A DNA stretch of 64,000 bases, taken from NCBI GenBank assembly GCA_020831845.1, contig JAFIFV010000130.1, positions 28,775-92,774 on the forward strand, given 5' to 3'. This DNA comes from Ectothiorhodospiraceae bacterium. GTDB lineage: Bacteria; Pseudomonadota; Gammaproteobacteria; Nitrococcales; Aquisalimonadaceae. The notes under the pieces are model-generated. The model was not told where the DNA came from. It worked only from the letters and a program-made list of their open reading frames with translations, and ran no database searches. The first letter of the stretch is position 1. Each line of letters starts with the position of its first letter. The position numbers were made by a program, and so were the translations under genes. Below, piece after piece: positions 17,909 through 26,905 of the stretch.

Positions 17909-18691
17909 TCAGGCCTGCCCCGGCTCCAGCGAAGTATCCAGTTTTCTGCCCCAGCGACGCTCGTAGAAGGGCTGTGCCTTCTCCCGCAGGTACTTGGCCA
18001 GCCGTTGCTCGCGCATCTGCAGGAAATCCACCGGCAACGACTGGTCCTCGAGTTGATCGACCACGAATGCCGCTTCCTTCAAAGCCCCGGCATATCCACC
18101 CGGCTCACATTCCAGGCCGATAACCAGGCGAGGCTCCTCGCGCTTGTCCGGGTCCAGGGTCTGGGCCAGATAGGCCGTCCGCACATCACTCATACCGGCG
18201 AACAGGGTGGTCAGCGCGCTGACCAGGGTCGCCGGATAGCTCTTGGGCACCGAAACGATGATCTCCCGCCCGGTGGCAAGAATGTGCTCGCCTGCCGCCG
18301 GTGCCAGTGGCAGCTGCCGGGTGAGCAGGCTGTGCACCTCTTCCGGGGTAAAACTCTGGCCGTGTTCGGATCGCGGATTGAGGTACAAGGACATGTCACC
18401 GACCAGGCCGAACAGTTCCCGGCCGGACAGCCCCAGCACCTGCTCCTCGTCCTCGATGGATTCCCGCAACACTTCCAGTGATGTGAAGAAGGGAATCACG
18501 GCCTGGCCGTCAGGTGTTTCCCATTGCTGCAGCGCCACCCGTTGCTCGCCCTCCGGCGAACCGGACTGCCCGGAGCCGATCACGTAGACACGGGATTCCA
18601 GCAGCACCCGGTAGAACGCCGGCCGGTGCCCAGGGTCCCGGTGAGACAACCGCAGCAAGGTCTCCAGGCGGTTATGATCCTGTTCTATCAT
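17909..18691 (-). CDS. SseB-family protein (enhanced serine sensitivity)
   Basis: 260 residues from ATG 18691, preceded by GGGAGG 7 bases away. Matches the SseB layout: an N-terminal domain with RPAFYRVLLESRVYVIG and VIPFFTSLEVL, then a C-terminal domain with the conserved NPRSEHGQSFTPEEV. E. coli SseB overexpression changes serine sensitivity; its biochemical role is unknown. Soluble, no signal peptide. It lies between the CAP-lipoprotein and CDF genes on the same strand, with gaps near 90 bases, so co-transcription is possible but not shown. Confidence 0.85.
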   Translation of the reverse strand: MIEQDHNRLETLLRLSHRDPGHRPAFYRVLLESRVYVIGSGQSGSPEGEQRVALQQWETPDGQAVIPFFTSLEVLRESIEDEEQVLGLSGRELFGLVGDMSLYLNPRSEHGQSFTPEEVHSLLTRQLPLAPAAGEHILATGREIIVSVPKSYPATLVSALTTLFAGMSDVRTAYLAQTLDPDKREEPRLVIGLECEPGGYAGALKEAAFVVDQLEDQSLPVDFLQMREQRLAKYLREKAQPFYERRWGRKLDTSLEPGQA

Positions 18692-18778
18692 GCCGCGTCC
18701 TCCCTGCAACACTACGCTGTTGAAGACAGTATGCCTCCGGCTCAGGTGCGGATGCCAGCCCCGCCCACATCCCGTGAC

Positions 18779-19375
18779 TCATTCCCGGGGAGCCGCTAGC
18801 TTCAGTGTCCAGTAGTAGCGGTACTCGGCGGCCTGGTTCTCCGCCAGGCCCAGTCCGATCTCCACCAGATCCGGCCGCATGATGTTGGCACAATGACCGG
18901 GGCTGTCGATCCAGCCCTTCATCACCGCATCGACCCTGGAATGGCCGGCCGCGACGTTCTCCGCCCAGCCCCGCCATGTATAGCCGGCATTGCTGATGCG
19001 GTTGCCCGGCATCAGCCCGTCTGTGCCCCGGTGCGACATGAATTCGTGACGTGCCATATCGGCGGAGTGAGCCGCGGCGGCCTCGCCCAGCGTGTCGCTC
19101 CATGTCACCGGCGGGGCTGCCGGCAGCACATCGCCGGAATCCTCGCAGGTCCGCGGCTCTGCCCGATAGGCGTTCACGGCCTCCACCGCTGCGCGCACAA
19201 AGGCCTGATCCGGCTCCCGGACGGAAACCTCATCGCCAGGCGGTGAACGATCGGGGGAGGCGCCACCGCCACCAGCGTCACCGCCCGCGGACACGCAGGC
19301 GGCCAGCATCACCGCTCCCAGAAGCAGAGGCGACCAATGCAGAATACGTCGTGGCACCGCCTGGTATGACCTCAT
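18779..19375 (-). CDS. CAP/SCP-domain lipoprotein
   Basis: 198 residues from ATG 19375, which overlaps the uraA-like stop (ATGA at 19372-19375). A signal peptide with lipobox LAAC is followed by a Gly/Pro/Ser-rich linker, then a CAP (SCP/PR-1) domain: VNAYRAEPRTCED, HSADMARHEFMSHRGTDG, WAENVAAG, and the signature GWIDSPGHCANIMRPDLVEIGLGLA. Bacterial CAP lipoproteins are surface or periplasmic; their molecular role is mostly unknown. Longer upstream frame reads antisense to nothing useful and inside the permease gene, so it was not used. Confidence 0.87.
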   Translation of the reverse strand: MRSYQAVPRRILHWSPLLLGAVMLAACVSAGGDAGGGGASPDRSPPGDEVSVREPDQAFVRAAVEAVNAYRAEPRTCEDSGDVLPAAPPVTWSDTLGEAAAAHSADMARHEFMSHRGTDGLMPGNRISNAGYTWRGWAENVAAGHSRVDAVMKGWIDSPGHCANIMRPDLVEIGLGLAENQAAEYRYYWTLKLAAPRE

Positions 19376-20628
19376 TCCCGCTCCTCGCTCCTGTGCCACT
19401 GGCCACCACCTGGCAACACCAGGTTCAGTACGATCGCGGCGATACTGCACAGCGCGATGCCCTCCAGCCCCACTGCGCCGGCGCCGAATACCATGCCACC
19501 GATGCCGAAAACCAGCGTTACCGACAGTATGACCAGATTGCGGGCTTCCGACAGATCCACCTGGTGGCGGACCAGTACATTCAGGCCAACCACCGCGATG
19601 GAGCCGAACAGCAGGCAAAGAATACCGCCCATGACTGGTGTGGGGATGGACAACAGCACCGCACCGAACTTGCCAACGAAGGCCAGCACAATGGCCACGG
19701 CCGCGGCCCAGAGCATGACTCGGGGGTTGAAGTTGCGGGTCAGCATGACCGCCCCGGTCACCTCGGAGTAGGTTGTGTTGGGAGGCCCTCCAAGCGAGGC
19801 CGCGGCCGACGTGGCAAGGCCGTCGCCCAGCAACGTGCGGTGTAGCCCCGGCCGCTTGATGTAGTTCTGGCGGGTAACGTTGCCGATCGCGAGGACGTCC
19901 CCCACATGCTCGATCGCCGGGGCGATGGCCACCGGCAGCAGGAACAGGATGGCGCCCCAGTGGAATTCCGGTGCCGTGAACGCGGGCACGGCAAGCCAGG
20001 CGGCCTCCCTTACCGGCGTGAAGTCCACCACGCCGAAGGCCAGCGAGACAAGAAAGCCCACCACCACCCCGAACAGGATCGGCACCAGGCGGAAAATGCC
20101 CTTGCCGAGCACCGCCACCGCCACGGTAACCAGCAACGACACCATGGCTATGATGATAGCCGTGGTATAGGGCACCAACTCCGCTTCTCCATCCCCTGTT
20201 CTGCCCATGGCCATGTTCACGGCCACCGGCGCCAGCGACAGACCGATCACCATGATCACCGGGGCAATGACCACAGGCGGCAGCAGGCGGTCCACGAAAC
20301 CGGTGCCCTTGACTTTCACCAGGGCAGCGAGCGCGATATAGGCAAGACCGGCCGCCATCAGCCCGCCCATGGTGGCCGGCATGCCGAACTCGGCACTGGC
20401 GATCATGATCGGGGCGATGAACGCGAAGGAGGACGCCAGGAAGATGGGCAACTGCCGCCCGGTGACCAGGTGGAAAATCAACGTCCCGATGCCAGCGGTG
20501 AACAGCGCAACGCTGGGATCGAGCCCGGTGATCAGCGGCATCAGCACCAGCGCGCCGAAAGCGACCAGCAGCATCTGTGAGCCGGTCAGCGCCTCGCGCC
20601 AGAGCGGTTCTCGCAAGGGTTCCTGCAT
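19372..20628 (-). CDS. uraA: Uracil/xanthine permease family (NCS2) transporter
   Basis: 418 residues, about 14 membrane segments, uracil-proton symporter type. The family signatures are present: AIEHVGDVLAIG (substrate-contacting Glu) and GGPPNTTYSEVTG (the NCS2 motif). Length and N-terminal start resemble UraA rather than the longer xanthine carriers, though the substrate (uracil or xanthine) cannot be certain. AAGGAAAGG precedes the ATG. Translationally coupled to the CAP lipoprotein, an unusual partner. Confidence 0.88.
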   Translation of the reverse strand: MQEPLREPLWREALTGSQMLLVAFGALVLMPLITGLDPSVALFTAGIGTLIFHLVTGRQLPIFLASSFAFIAPIMIASAEFGMPATMGGLMAAGLAYIALAALVKVKGTGFVDRLLPPVVIAPVIMVIGLSLAPVAVNMAMGRTGDGEAELVPYTTAIIIAMVSLLVTVAVAVLGKGIFRLVPILFGVVVGFLVSLAFGVVDFTPVREAAWLAVPAFTAPEFHWGAILFLLPVAIAPAIEHVGDVLAIGNVTRQNYIKRPGLHRTLLGDGLATSAAASLGGPPNTTYSEVTGAVMLTRNFNPRVMLWAAAVAIVLAFVGKFGAVLLSIPTPVMGGILCLLFGSIAVVGLNVLVRHQVDLSEARNLVILSVTLVFGIGGMVFGAGAVGLEGIALCSIAAIVLNLVLPGGGQWHRSEERE

Positions 20629-20942
20629 GAGCCTTTCCTTATTATTGGGTGAATTGAGGAAGCGCTGATCGATTCCCGCGCCCGCGTGACAGCAGCGTCC
20701 AACAACTGAGGTGCCGGGACGGAACCTTAGGCGTGGGGCGGGCGGCCTGTCCAGCGCTTGCCAAAAATTTTCCGAGAAAAAGGTGGCAATTGGCGGAAAC
20801 GCGAGCTACATTAGGTCCTGCAGTGTTCCTCCTGTAGTTGCCCGGCAGTACCGACGCTTCATCGCAGTCACTCCCGAGTAAGTTCTTCAGGTCTACCTGC
20901 ACACACCCTGAAACAGTCATTTTATGCTTAGGAGCAGATTTC
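20629..20942. other. Divergent promoter region and cold-shock 5' leader
   Basis: 314 bases between the uraA-like start (minus) and the cold-shock gene (plus). It contains a copy of a dispersed 21-base repeat (20658-20678). An A/T-rich patch at 20761-20781 and TACATT at 20807-20812 could hold the cold-shock promoter, leaving a leader of about 120 bases, similar to the long leaders of cspA-type genes. The -35 is weak (TGGCAA). Confidence 0.45.
20658..20678. repeat. Dispersed intergenic repeat, copy 1
   Basis: GGAAGCGCTGATCGATTCCCG matches the copy at 25367-25387 at 19 of 21 positions. Both lie upstream of transporter genes on the minus strand. Origin and function unknown. Confidence 0.5.
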
Positions 20943-21146
20943 ATGTTGACTGGTACTGTTAAGTGGTTCGACGACGCCAAGGGCTTCGGTTTCATTTCCC
21001 CGGAAGACGGAAGCAAGGACGTGTTCGTCCATCACTCCGCCATCATGGGATCCGGTTTCAAGAGCCTGGCCGAAGGCCAGCGCGTTGAATTTGAAACCCA
21101 GAACACCCCGAAAGGCCTGGCCGCGGCTAACGTGAACCCGCTGTAA
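20943..21146 (+). CDS. Cold-shock protein (CspA family)
   Basis: 67 residues: a single OB-fold cold-shock domain that binds single-stranded RNA and DNA. RNP1 KGFGFIS and RNP2 VFVHHS are intact, preceded by the family opening [13 protein letters not shown] 20943 has TTAGGAG upstream; an in-frame extension to 20838 lacks homology and is treated as leader. Single-gene unit with a strong terminator. A leader over 100 bases would suit temperature-dependent control, as in E. coli cspA. Which Csp paralogue it is cannot be told. Confidence 0.95.
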   Translation: MLTGTVKWFDDAKGFGFISPEDGSKDVFVHHSAIMGSGFKSLAEGQRVEFETQNTPKGLAAANVNPL

Positions 21147-21172
21147 GGCAGGAACCTGAACGGTTTCCTGAA

Positions 21173-21198
21173 AACCCCGCCCTTGGGCGGGGTTTTTT
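21173..21198 (+). terminator. Intrinsic terminator of the cold-shock gene
   Basis: AACCCCGCCC (21173-21182) pairs perfectly with GGGCGGGGTT (21185-21194), and the T run continues to 21198. It starts 26 bases after the stop codon. Confidence 0.93.
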
Positions 21199-21258
21199 GT
21201 TGCCTGTATGCTGAGATTCAGCGCTGAACTGGCAAGCAACTCAACGGAGGCAGCATCG

Positions 21259-21729
21259 ATGACGGACAGCAAGCGCCTGCTGGTCGTGGCGCACGTCCCC
21301 TCCCCGAACACCCGCAGACTGGCCGACGCCGTATTGCGGGGCGCAGGTCACACGGACATCAGCGGAGTGGAAACCGTCCACCTGCCGCCGCTGGAGGCCG
21401 GCCCGGATGACGTACTGGCGGCCGATGCGATCATACTCGGCACCACCGAAAACCTCGGATACATGAGCGGGGCTCTGAAGGATTTCTTCGACCGCACTTA
21501 CTACCCCTGCCTGGAGCAGACGCAAGGCAAGCCCTATGCGCTCTATATCAGGGCGGGACATGACGGCACCGGCACCCGCCGGGCGGTCGAGGGCATCGTG
21601 ACCGGCCTGCGCTGGCGCGAAGTCCAGCCCCCCCTGATCTGCCGCGGCGAGTTCCAGGACCAGTTCCTCGCGCAGTGTGAGGAACTGGGCATGACCATGG
21701 CCGCCAGCCTGGAGGCTGGTATCATCTGA
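21259..21729 (+). CDS. Flavodoxin-like NAD(P)H-dependent oxidoreductase
   Basis: 156 residues from ATG 21259 (GGAGG 8 bases upstream). Flavodoxin fold: first strand LLVVAHVPSPNTRRLADAV with the FMN-phosphate loop SPNTRRLA, then ADAIILGTTENLGYMSGALKDFFDR, the flavin-contacting loop of the WrbA/FMN-reductase group, and the third loop with YIRAGHDGTGTR. Likely a cytoplasmic FMN-binding reductase; electron donor and acceptor are unknown. It stands alone between the cold-shock terminator and the convergent TRAP operon. Confidence 0.85.
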   Translation: MTDSKRLLVVAHVPSPNTRRLADAVLRGAGHTDISGVETVHLPPLEAGPDDVLAADAIILGTTENLGYMSGALKDFFDRTYYPCLEQTQGKPYALYIRAGHDGTGTRRAVEGIVTGLRWREVQPPLICRGEFQDQFLAQCEELGMTMAASLEAGII

Positions 21730-21745
21730 CGCCAGCGCCTCCTGT

Positions 21746-23776
21746 CTACCCTTGTCGTGCAGGAGAAGCAGCGGAGCGCTGCTCACCCTGGTAACGCAGA
21801 TAGTTGGCCAGCAAGGCGAGCGCCATCACCGCCACCCCACTCACTTCGGCGACCAGGTCGGGGTAGAACACCGCCACCACCCCGGCACCAATCAGCAGCC
21901 GTGAGGGCCAGCCCACCCGCGTGAACAGATACCCCTCGAGCGCCGCGGCGAAGGACGCCAGTGCCAGCAAGGCAATCACCGCGTTCCAGATGACGACCGG
22001 CACCGGGCCACCGAGAATGATTTCCGGATTGAACACCATGAACATCGGAATGAGGTAGAGACCCTTGGCGAACTTCCATGCCTGGAAGCTGGTTTCCATG
22101 GGTTTCGCGCCGGCAATGGCCGCACCGGCAAAGCCTGCCAGCGCCACCGGCGGTGTCACGTTGGAGTCCTGCGAATACCAGAACACGACAAGATGCGCGA
22201 TCAGCAACGGAATACCGAACTCCGCGGTCAGCGCCGGCCCGACCAGCACGATCAGTACGATGTAGCTGGCGGTCACGGGCAGCCCCATGCCCAGCACCAG
22301 ACTGGCCAGCAGGACCATGATCAGAGCCAGCACCACGTTCCCGCCGGAGAACGCGATCATCATTGCCGAGAACTTCAATCCCAGCCCGGTCAGCCCCACC
22401 ACGCCGACAATGATGCCCGCAACCGCACAGGCCAGGCTCACGGAGACGGCATTGCGCGCCCCCAGGGTCAGACCCTGCAATAGCAACGATAGACCCTGGC
22501 GGATATCCAGCCACAGGGCGTCGAAGGTCACGGGCTGGCCCTGGCGCGGCAGGATGATCCACCGCCAGACCAGGTGTCGCAGTGTGGCCACCACGATCAT
22601 CGTGATCACGGCATAGAAGCCCACACGCATCGGCGACATGTGCATGACCAGCAGGTAGATCAACACGGCCAGCGGCAGCAGGAAGTGCCAGCCTTCCCGC
22701 ATCACCTCACGCACCTTCGGCAGTTCCTCGGCGCGCATGCCCTGCATGCCCTGCTTTACCGCGATGATGTGAACGAACAGATAGACCGTGGCGAAATACA
22801 TGATCGCCGGCAGCACACTGACCTTGATGATGTCCACATAGGCAATGCCGGTGTACTCGGCGATCAGGAAGGCGCCGGCCCCCATCAGCGGCGGCATGAT
22901 CTGGCCGCCAGTACTGGCCGCGGCCTCGATGCCGCCTGCCTGCGCCGGTTTGTAGCCAAGCCGTTTCATCAATGGCACCGTGAATGCGCCTGTGGTCACG
23001 ACGTTGGCGATGGCGCTGCCGGAGATGGACCCCATGCCGGCAGAGGCCAGCACCGAGGCCTTCGCCGGCCCCCCGCGCTGACGACCGGTGGCGGCATAGG
23101 CGAGGTCGATAAAGAACTTGCCGGCCCCGGTCACCTCCAGGAATGCGCCGAATAGCACGAAAATGAAGATAAAGGTGGCCGCAACACCCAGCGGCAGGCC
23201 GAACAGGCCTTCCTGGCCCAGATAAAGCTGCCCTGCCACACGCTCCAGGCCATAGCCGCGGTGGGAGAGTATGCCGGGCATCCATTCGCCCAGCCATGGC
23301 AGCTCACCCCGGGGGCCGGCCAATGCGTAAAGTATCGCAGCGACACCGATCAGGGTCAGCCCAAGCCCCACCGCCCGCCGGGCGGCCTCCAATACGGTGA
23401 CGACGGCGATACACGCCACTACAATATCGGTCTGGTTCCAGAACCCGGCCCGGGCAATGATGTCATCCAGATACCATGTCAGGTAAAAGCCCGTGAGGAA
23501 GGCGCCGCCGAGAAAGGCGCAGTCGATCAGCCAGCCCAGGATCCCCCGCCGCCGGCCGGGGCCGAACACCGGGAAGATCAGGAACGCCAGCAACATGATC
23601 AGCGCCAGGTGAATGCTGCGCTGATAGAACAGTCCCAGCGGTTGCACGCCGGCAGCGTAGAGCTGGAACAGCGACAGACCGATGGCCAGTAACGTGATCA
23701 TCCAGATCACCGGTCTTGCGGGAGGGAGAGCTATCTTGCCGGAGCCCGGGAGCGTCGTTGTGGTGGAATCTGTCAT
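21746..23776 (-). CDS. TRAP transporter fused permease (DctQM type, 4TM/12TM)
   Basis: 676 residues, almost entirely membrane segments. The N-terminal part (about 1-200) corresponds to the small Q subunit and the rest to the large M subunit, the arrangement typical of TAXI-type TRAP systems. GSISGSAIANVVTTGAFTVPLMKRLGY and SLVLGMGLPVTASYIVLIV are characteristic M-subunit re-entrant segments. It imports an organic acid with sodium. Its start overlaps the stop of the DUF1850 gene (ATGA), so all three genes are co-translated. Confidence 0.93.
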   Translation of the reverse strand: MTDSTTTTLPGSGKIALPPARPVIWMITLLAIGLSLFQLYAAGVQPLGLFYQRSIHLALIMLLAFLIFPVFGPGRRRGILGWLIDCAFLGGAFLTGFYLTWYLDDIIARAGFWNQTDIVVACIAVVTVLEAARRAVGLGLTLIGVAAILYALAGPRGELPWLGEWMPGILSHRGYGLERVAGQLYLGQEGLFGLPLGVAATFIFIFVLFGAFLEVTGAGKFFIDLAYAATGRQRGGPAKASVLASAGMGSISGSAIANVVTTGAFTVPLMKRLGYKPAQAGGIEAAASTGGQIMPPLMGAGAFLIAEYTGIAYVDIIKVSVLPAIMYFATVYLFVHIIAVKQGMQGMRAEELPKVREVMREGWHFLLPLAVLIYLLVMHMSPMRVGFYAVITMIVVATLRHLVWRWIILPRQGQPVTFDALWLDIRQGLSLLLQGLTLGARNAVSVSLACAVAGIIVGVVGLTGLGLKFSAMMIAFSGGNVVLALIMVLLASLVLGMGLPVTASYIVLIVLVGPALTAEFGIPLLIAHLVVFWYSQDSNVTPPVALAGFAGAAIAGAKPMETSFQAWKFAKGLYLIPMFMVFNPEIILGGPVPVVIWNAVIALLALASFAAALEGYLFTRVGWPSRLLIGAGVVAVFYPDLVAEVSGVAVMALALLANYLRYQGEQRSAASPARQG

Positions 23777-24282
23777 GGGCAGTTCGCCAGCGCCGTTTGT
23801 TCCGACCCGCCAAGGCGGATCACGACTTGTTGTGATGGAATCCGTTCACTGAGGCCATACGCCCCGTCGGCGAGCACAAGACGGTGGTCCACCGCCGCGC
23901 TGCCAACCCGCAGCAGATAGGCGTCGCCGGGGACGGGCTCCAGGATATCCTCGATCCAGTATCCGCCTTCGCCATCGGACTCCTGCCTGCCCCTACCGGG
24001 CGTATGGCCCAGACCGGCAGCGAAATCAGGTTGATGGCTGCGTTCCAGTACCATGCGCCCGCCGTGGTAGATGTAGCAGTCGCGCACGGGCGCACCCGTG
24101 ACCGAGTGATTCCATGCGATACACCATCGATCTTCCTCGACCAGCGCATGCCGGACCAGCAGATCGCCGCTCTCGCAACTCACCACTTCCAACGAGGTCT
24201 GGGAGGCCATGACGGAAGCGGCTCCCGCCAGCAGCAGCGTCACCAGCGCGATGCGATGCGCCCTGATGCCGGCGGGAGCCAT
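23773..24282 (-). CDS. DUF1850 protein of the TAXI-TRAP operon
   Basis: 169 residues with an N-terminal signal peptide (cleavage near ASVMASQ). Fits the DUF1850 family, which is found almost always beside TAXI-TRAP permeases. Conserved features visible are FxxxW/Hxx-type CIAWNHSVTGAPVRDCYIY and the RMVLERSHQPDFAAGLG segment. Likely periplasmic; function unknown, possibly an accessory subunit. It starts 10 bases after the solute-binding gene stop and overlaps the permease start. Confidence 0.85.
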   Translation of the reverse strand: MAPAGIRAHRIALVTLLLAGAASVMASQTSLEVVSCESGDLLVRHALVEEDRWCIAWNHSVTGAPVRDCYIYHGGRMVLERSHQPDFAAGLGHTPGRGRQESDGEGGYWIEDILEPVPGDAYLLRVGSAAVDHRLVLADGAYGLSERIPSQQVVIRLGGSEQTALANCP

Positions 24283-24292
24283 GCGCCGCCCG

Positions 24293-25255
24293 TCAGGGAC
24301 GCAGGTTGTCGGGAATGTCTTCGCCGATTTCCTCGTAGTACCGGATGGCTCCCGGGTGCAGGGGAACCGGCGTGGAGGTCAGGCTGAAGTCCACGGTGGT
24401 GTCGTTGGCGGCAGGATGGATGGCGATCAGGTCCTCGACGCGCTCGAACATCACCTTGGTGATCTGGTACGCCAGTTCCTCGTCCATGTCCGAGTTCACC
24501 ACCAGCACGTTCGGAATACTGATGGTCTGAACCTCTTCATCCACACCGTCGTACATACCTGCGCGCAGTGTGTACGGCGCAAACACGGGCTCAACCTCCG
24601 CGGCCTTCTCGATTTCCTCGTCGGTGAAGGAAATCAGGCGGATATCGCGCGTGGTTGCCAGATTCAGGATGGAACTGGTGGGCGGACCGACGCTCCAGAA
24701 GCCGGCGTCGATATCCCCGTCCCGCAGCGCATCGGCCGTTTCATTGAAGTTCAGGCGCTGCACGCGAATATCATCGTAGCTGAGCCCGTTGGCTTCCAGC
24801 AGCGCCCGGGCGTTGAGCTCCGTGCCGCTACCCGGCGCCCCCACTGAAACGCGCTTGCCCTTGAGGTCCTGCAACGATTCGACGCCGGAACCGGCCAGGG
24901 TGACCAGTTGCACGGCATTCGGGTAGACCGAGGCCAGCGCACGGGTGTTTTCTATCTGCCGACCCTCGAAGGCGCCGGTGCCGTTATACGCCTGGTAGGC
25001 GGTGTCCGCCAGCACCAGCGCCAGATCCGAATCCCCGCGGAAAATCAGACCCATGTTCTCCACGGAGGCCCCGGTGACCTCGGCAACCGCAGAGTAGCCG
25101 TCAATATGGCGATTGATCAGTTCGGCGAGACCGCCGCCGATGGGGTAGTAAACGCCGCCGGTGCCGCCCGTGGCGATGGACAGCCGCTCCTGCGCGAACC
25201 CGCTCTGGGCGACGAACAGCAAGGAAGCAACCAGCACACTGGTAATGATACGCAT
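24293..25255 (-). CDS. TAXI-family TRAP transporter solute-binding protein
   Basis: 320 residues with a signal peptide (MRIITSVLVASLLFVAQSGFA) and the family opening LSIATGGTGGVYYPIGGGLAELIN. Later segments GKRVSVGAPGSGTELNARALLEANG are typical of the NMT1/TAXI fold. It captures the substrate in the periplasm and hands it to the fused permease. Characterised members bind acidic compounds such as glutamate or alpha-ketoglutarate, but the ligand here is unknown. First gene of the operon. Confidence 0.93.
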   Translation of the reverse strand: MRIITSVLVASLLFVAQSGFAQERLSIATGGTGGVYYPIGGGLAELINRHIDGYSAVAEVTGASVENMGLIFRGDSDLALVLADTAYQAYNGTGAFEGRQIENTRALASVYPNAVQLVTLAGSGVESLQDLKGKRVSVGAPGSGTELNARALLEANGLSYDDIRVQRLNFNETADALRDGDIDAGFWSVGPPTSSILNLATTRDIRLISFTDEEIEKAAEVEPVFAPYTLRAGMYDGVDEEVQTISIPNVLVVNSDMDEELAYQITKVMFERVEDLIAIHPAANDTTVDFSLTSTPVPLHPGAIRYYEEIGEDIPDNLRP

Positions 25256-25366
25256 GAATAATCTCCTCCGGTGGGTCTCTCCGGACCCGATTCTTGTTCA
25301 GGCATCAATGGCCCGGCCACGCCGCAGCCTGCTCCTACTTTAGCCTGTATCGTCGTGGGAGTTAAG

Positions 25367-25387
25367 GAAGCACTGATCTATTCCCGG
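25367..25387. repeat. Dispersed intergenic repeat, copy 2
   Basis: GGAAGCACTGATCTATTCCCG, 19 of 21 identical to the copy at 20658-20678. It is 112 bases upstream of the solute-binding gene start. The same AAGGAAGxxCTGA core appears, more diverged, at about 53546-53558. Confidence 0.5.
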
Positions 25388-25506
25388 GTTCGCGGCTAGA
25401 AGCAAGGCGCCGCAGGTAATGATTCCACCCGCAGTGGCTCGCGACAACGCCACGGGCGATGCGGCCGAGCACCAGAGGGCTGCAGTCCAGCGACCCGAAC
25501 GGCACG

Positions 25507-26715
25507 TCAGCCGGACAGCAACTGCCTCGCCTGCTCCATTTCCTCTCGGCCCTCGGCGAGCAGATCAGCCGCCTTTATGCCCGCCGACCGGTGCAGCAAC
25601 TCCAGCGAGGGCAACAGCTCCGGCTCGGGACAACCCGCAGCCAATCGTTGCTCCGGCGTCATGGACAAGGCCTTGGCGACCACGACGACGGCGCAGAGGT
25701 CCGGAACCGCGCGCTGCCGATACCAGTCTTCCGCCGCCTCGGCCACATCAACGAACTCCTGCTCAAAACCCCAGTTCTGCAGCAGCAGCACGCCGATCAG
25801 ACCGCGCAGGGACTGGATGGCTTGCTCCAGCTCTTCCTCCCGCTCGTAGCCCTCCTCGGCCGCGAACATGAGCACGGGAATGCTACCGATATCGTGGATC
25901 AGCCCCGCCAGCAAGGCCGCTTCGGGATCAACGTCCTGCTGGCGCCTTGCAAGCACAAAGCTCAGCACGGACACCTTCATGCTGTGTTCCCAAAGCCGAC
26001 CCAGGCGCCGGGCCGCACCAGGCACCCGGCTTTTCAGCAGTCCGGCCACGGAATGGGCGACGGCCAGCCTGCGAGCGGTTCGAAAGCCGAGCCGTCCCAC
26101 TGCTTCGCGGAGCTGGCGTACGGCATCCTCACGCCGGTACATGGGGCTGTTGGCCACCTGCACCATGCGCGCGGCGATACCGGGATCCAACTGGATGATG
26201 CGAACCAGTTCCGCCAGTCCGGCCTCTTCGTCCATGCCCTGGAGCTGGGCCATCACCCGGGGAATTGCCGGCAGTTTGAGATCGCCCGAGGAAAGCGCCT
26301 GGTAGATGCGCTTCATCAGATGTACCTCGCGATCTCCTGCCTGATATTCACGGATCTCGTAGCCGCTGCGCTGCTGATCCTCTTTCAGCACCATCCAGAA
26401 TCTGCGATCGGCACGCAGAATCCGTGAGCCGACCACCGCCTTGGCGCGCAGCACCTGGCCATCTGGAAAGATCTCGCCACGTGCCCGCTGGTCGTCATCA
26501 CGCAGCGTGCGTCGCTGCCCCTGGGGCAATTCCAGTTCCAGTTCCCCCTCAAGCAGAAACAGCATGTAGCGGTCCGCTGCCGTGGCCGCGAGCTCCTGGC
26601 CAGGTGAAAGTCGCTCGACCGTGGCTTTCGCCAGCAGCTGCTTCTGCCGTTGCTCGGACAGTTCGTCCACCAGCAGCAGGCGGTTAAGCAAGGCAGCAGC
26701 GTCGGGCGTCTCCAC
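25507..26715 (-). CDS. HDOD-domain signalling protein with N-terminal cyclic-nucleotide-binding-like domain
   Basis: 402 residues from GTG 26715, chosen for the strong GGAGGG a few bases upstream; the frame runs open to 26796. The N-terminal ~120 residues look like a degenerate cNMP-binding beta-roll (LSPGQELAATAADRYMLFLLEGELELEL). An HDOD domain follows (LKLPAIPRVMAQLQ, LDPGIAARMVQVANS, LLAGLIHDIGSIPVL). HDOD proteins are regulators in second-messenger or motility signalling. The HD pair seen here (HD in LIHDIG) alone is not proof of hydrolase activity. It is divergent from the small gene at 26906. Confidence 0.85.
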   Translation of the reverse strand: METPDAAALLNRLLLVDELSEQRQKQLLAKATVERLSPGQELAATAADRYMLFLLEGELELELPQGQRRTLRDDDQRARGEIFPDGQVLRAKAVVGSRILRADRRFWMVLKEDQQRSGYEIREYQAGDREVHLMKRIYQALSSGDLKLPAIPRVMAQLQGMDEEAGLAELVRIIQLDPGIAARMVQVANSPMYRREDAVRQLREAVGRLGFRTARRLAVAHSVAGLLKSRVPGAARRLGRLWEHSMKVSVLSFVLARRQQDVDPEAALLAGLIHDIGSIPVLMFAAEEGYEREEELEQAIQSLRGLIGVLLLQNWGFEQEFVDVAEAAEDWYRQRAVPDLCAVVVVAKALSMTPEQRLAAGCPEPELLPSLELLHRSAGIKAADLLAEGREEMEQARQLLSG

Positions 26716-26905
26716 GTTCCCTCCACCAGTTTCGCGGGAGCATTGAGCATTCAGGGTACACCAAACACCGTCGGTTGAATTCGGCCGATGAATCAATCGT
26801 CAATAACTATTGTCAAGATAATTTCAATTTATTTCATCTAAACAACCCTGCCGATTAGGATGGAGTCAGTCGAACAACGAACGGGTGCAGCCACAGGAGG
26901 TATCC
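26716..26905. promoter_or_regulatory. AT-rich divergent intergenic region
   Basis: 190 bases between the divergent HDOD and small CBS-like genes. About 26790-26850 is strikingly AT-rich compared with the rest of the window, as expected for a region holding promoters. TTGTCA at 26810-26815 could be a -35 box but no well-spaced -10 was found. Confidence 0.4.
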
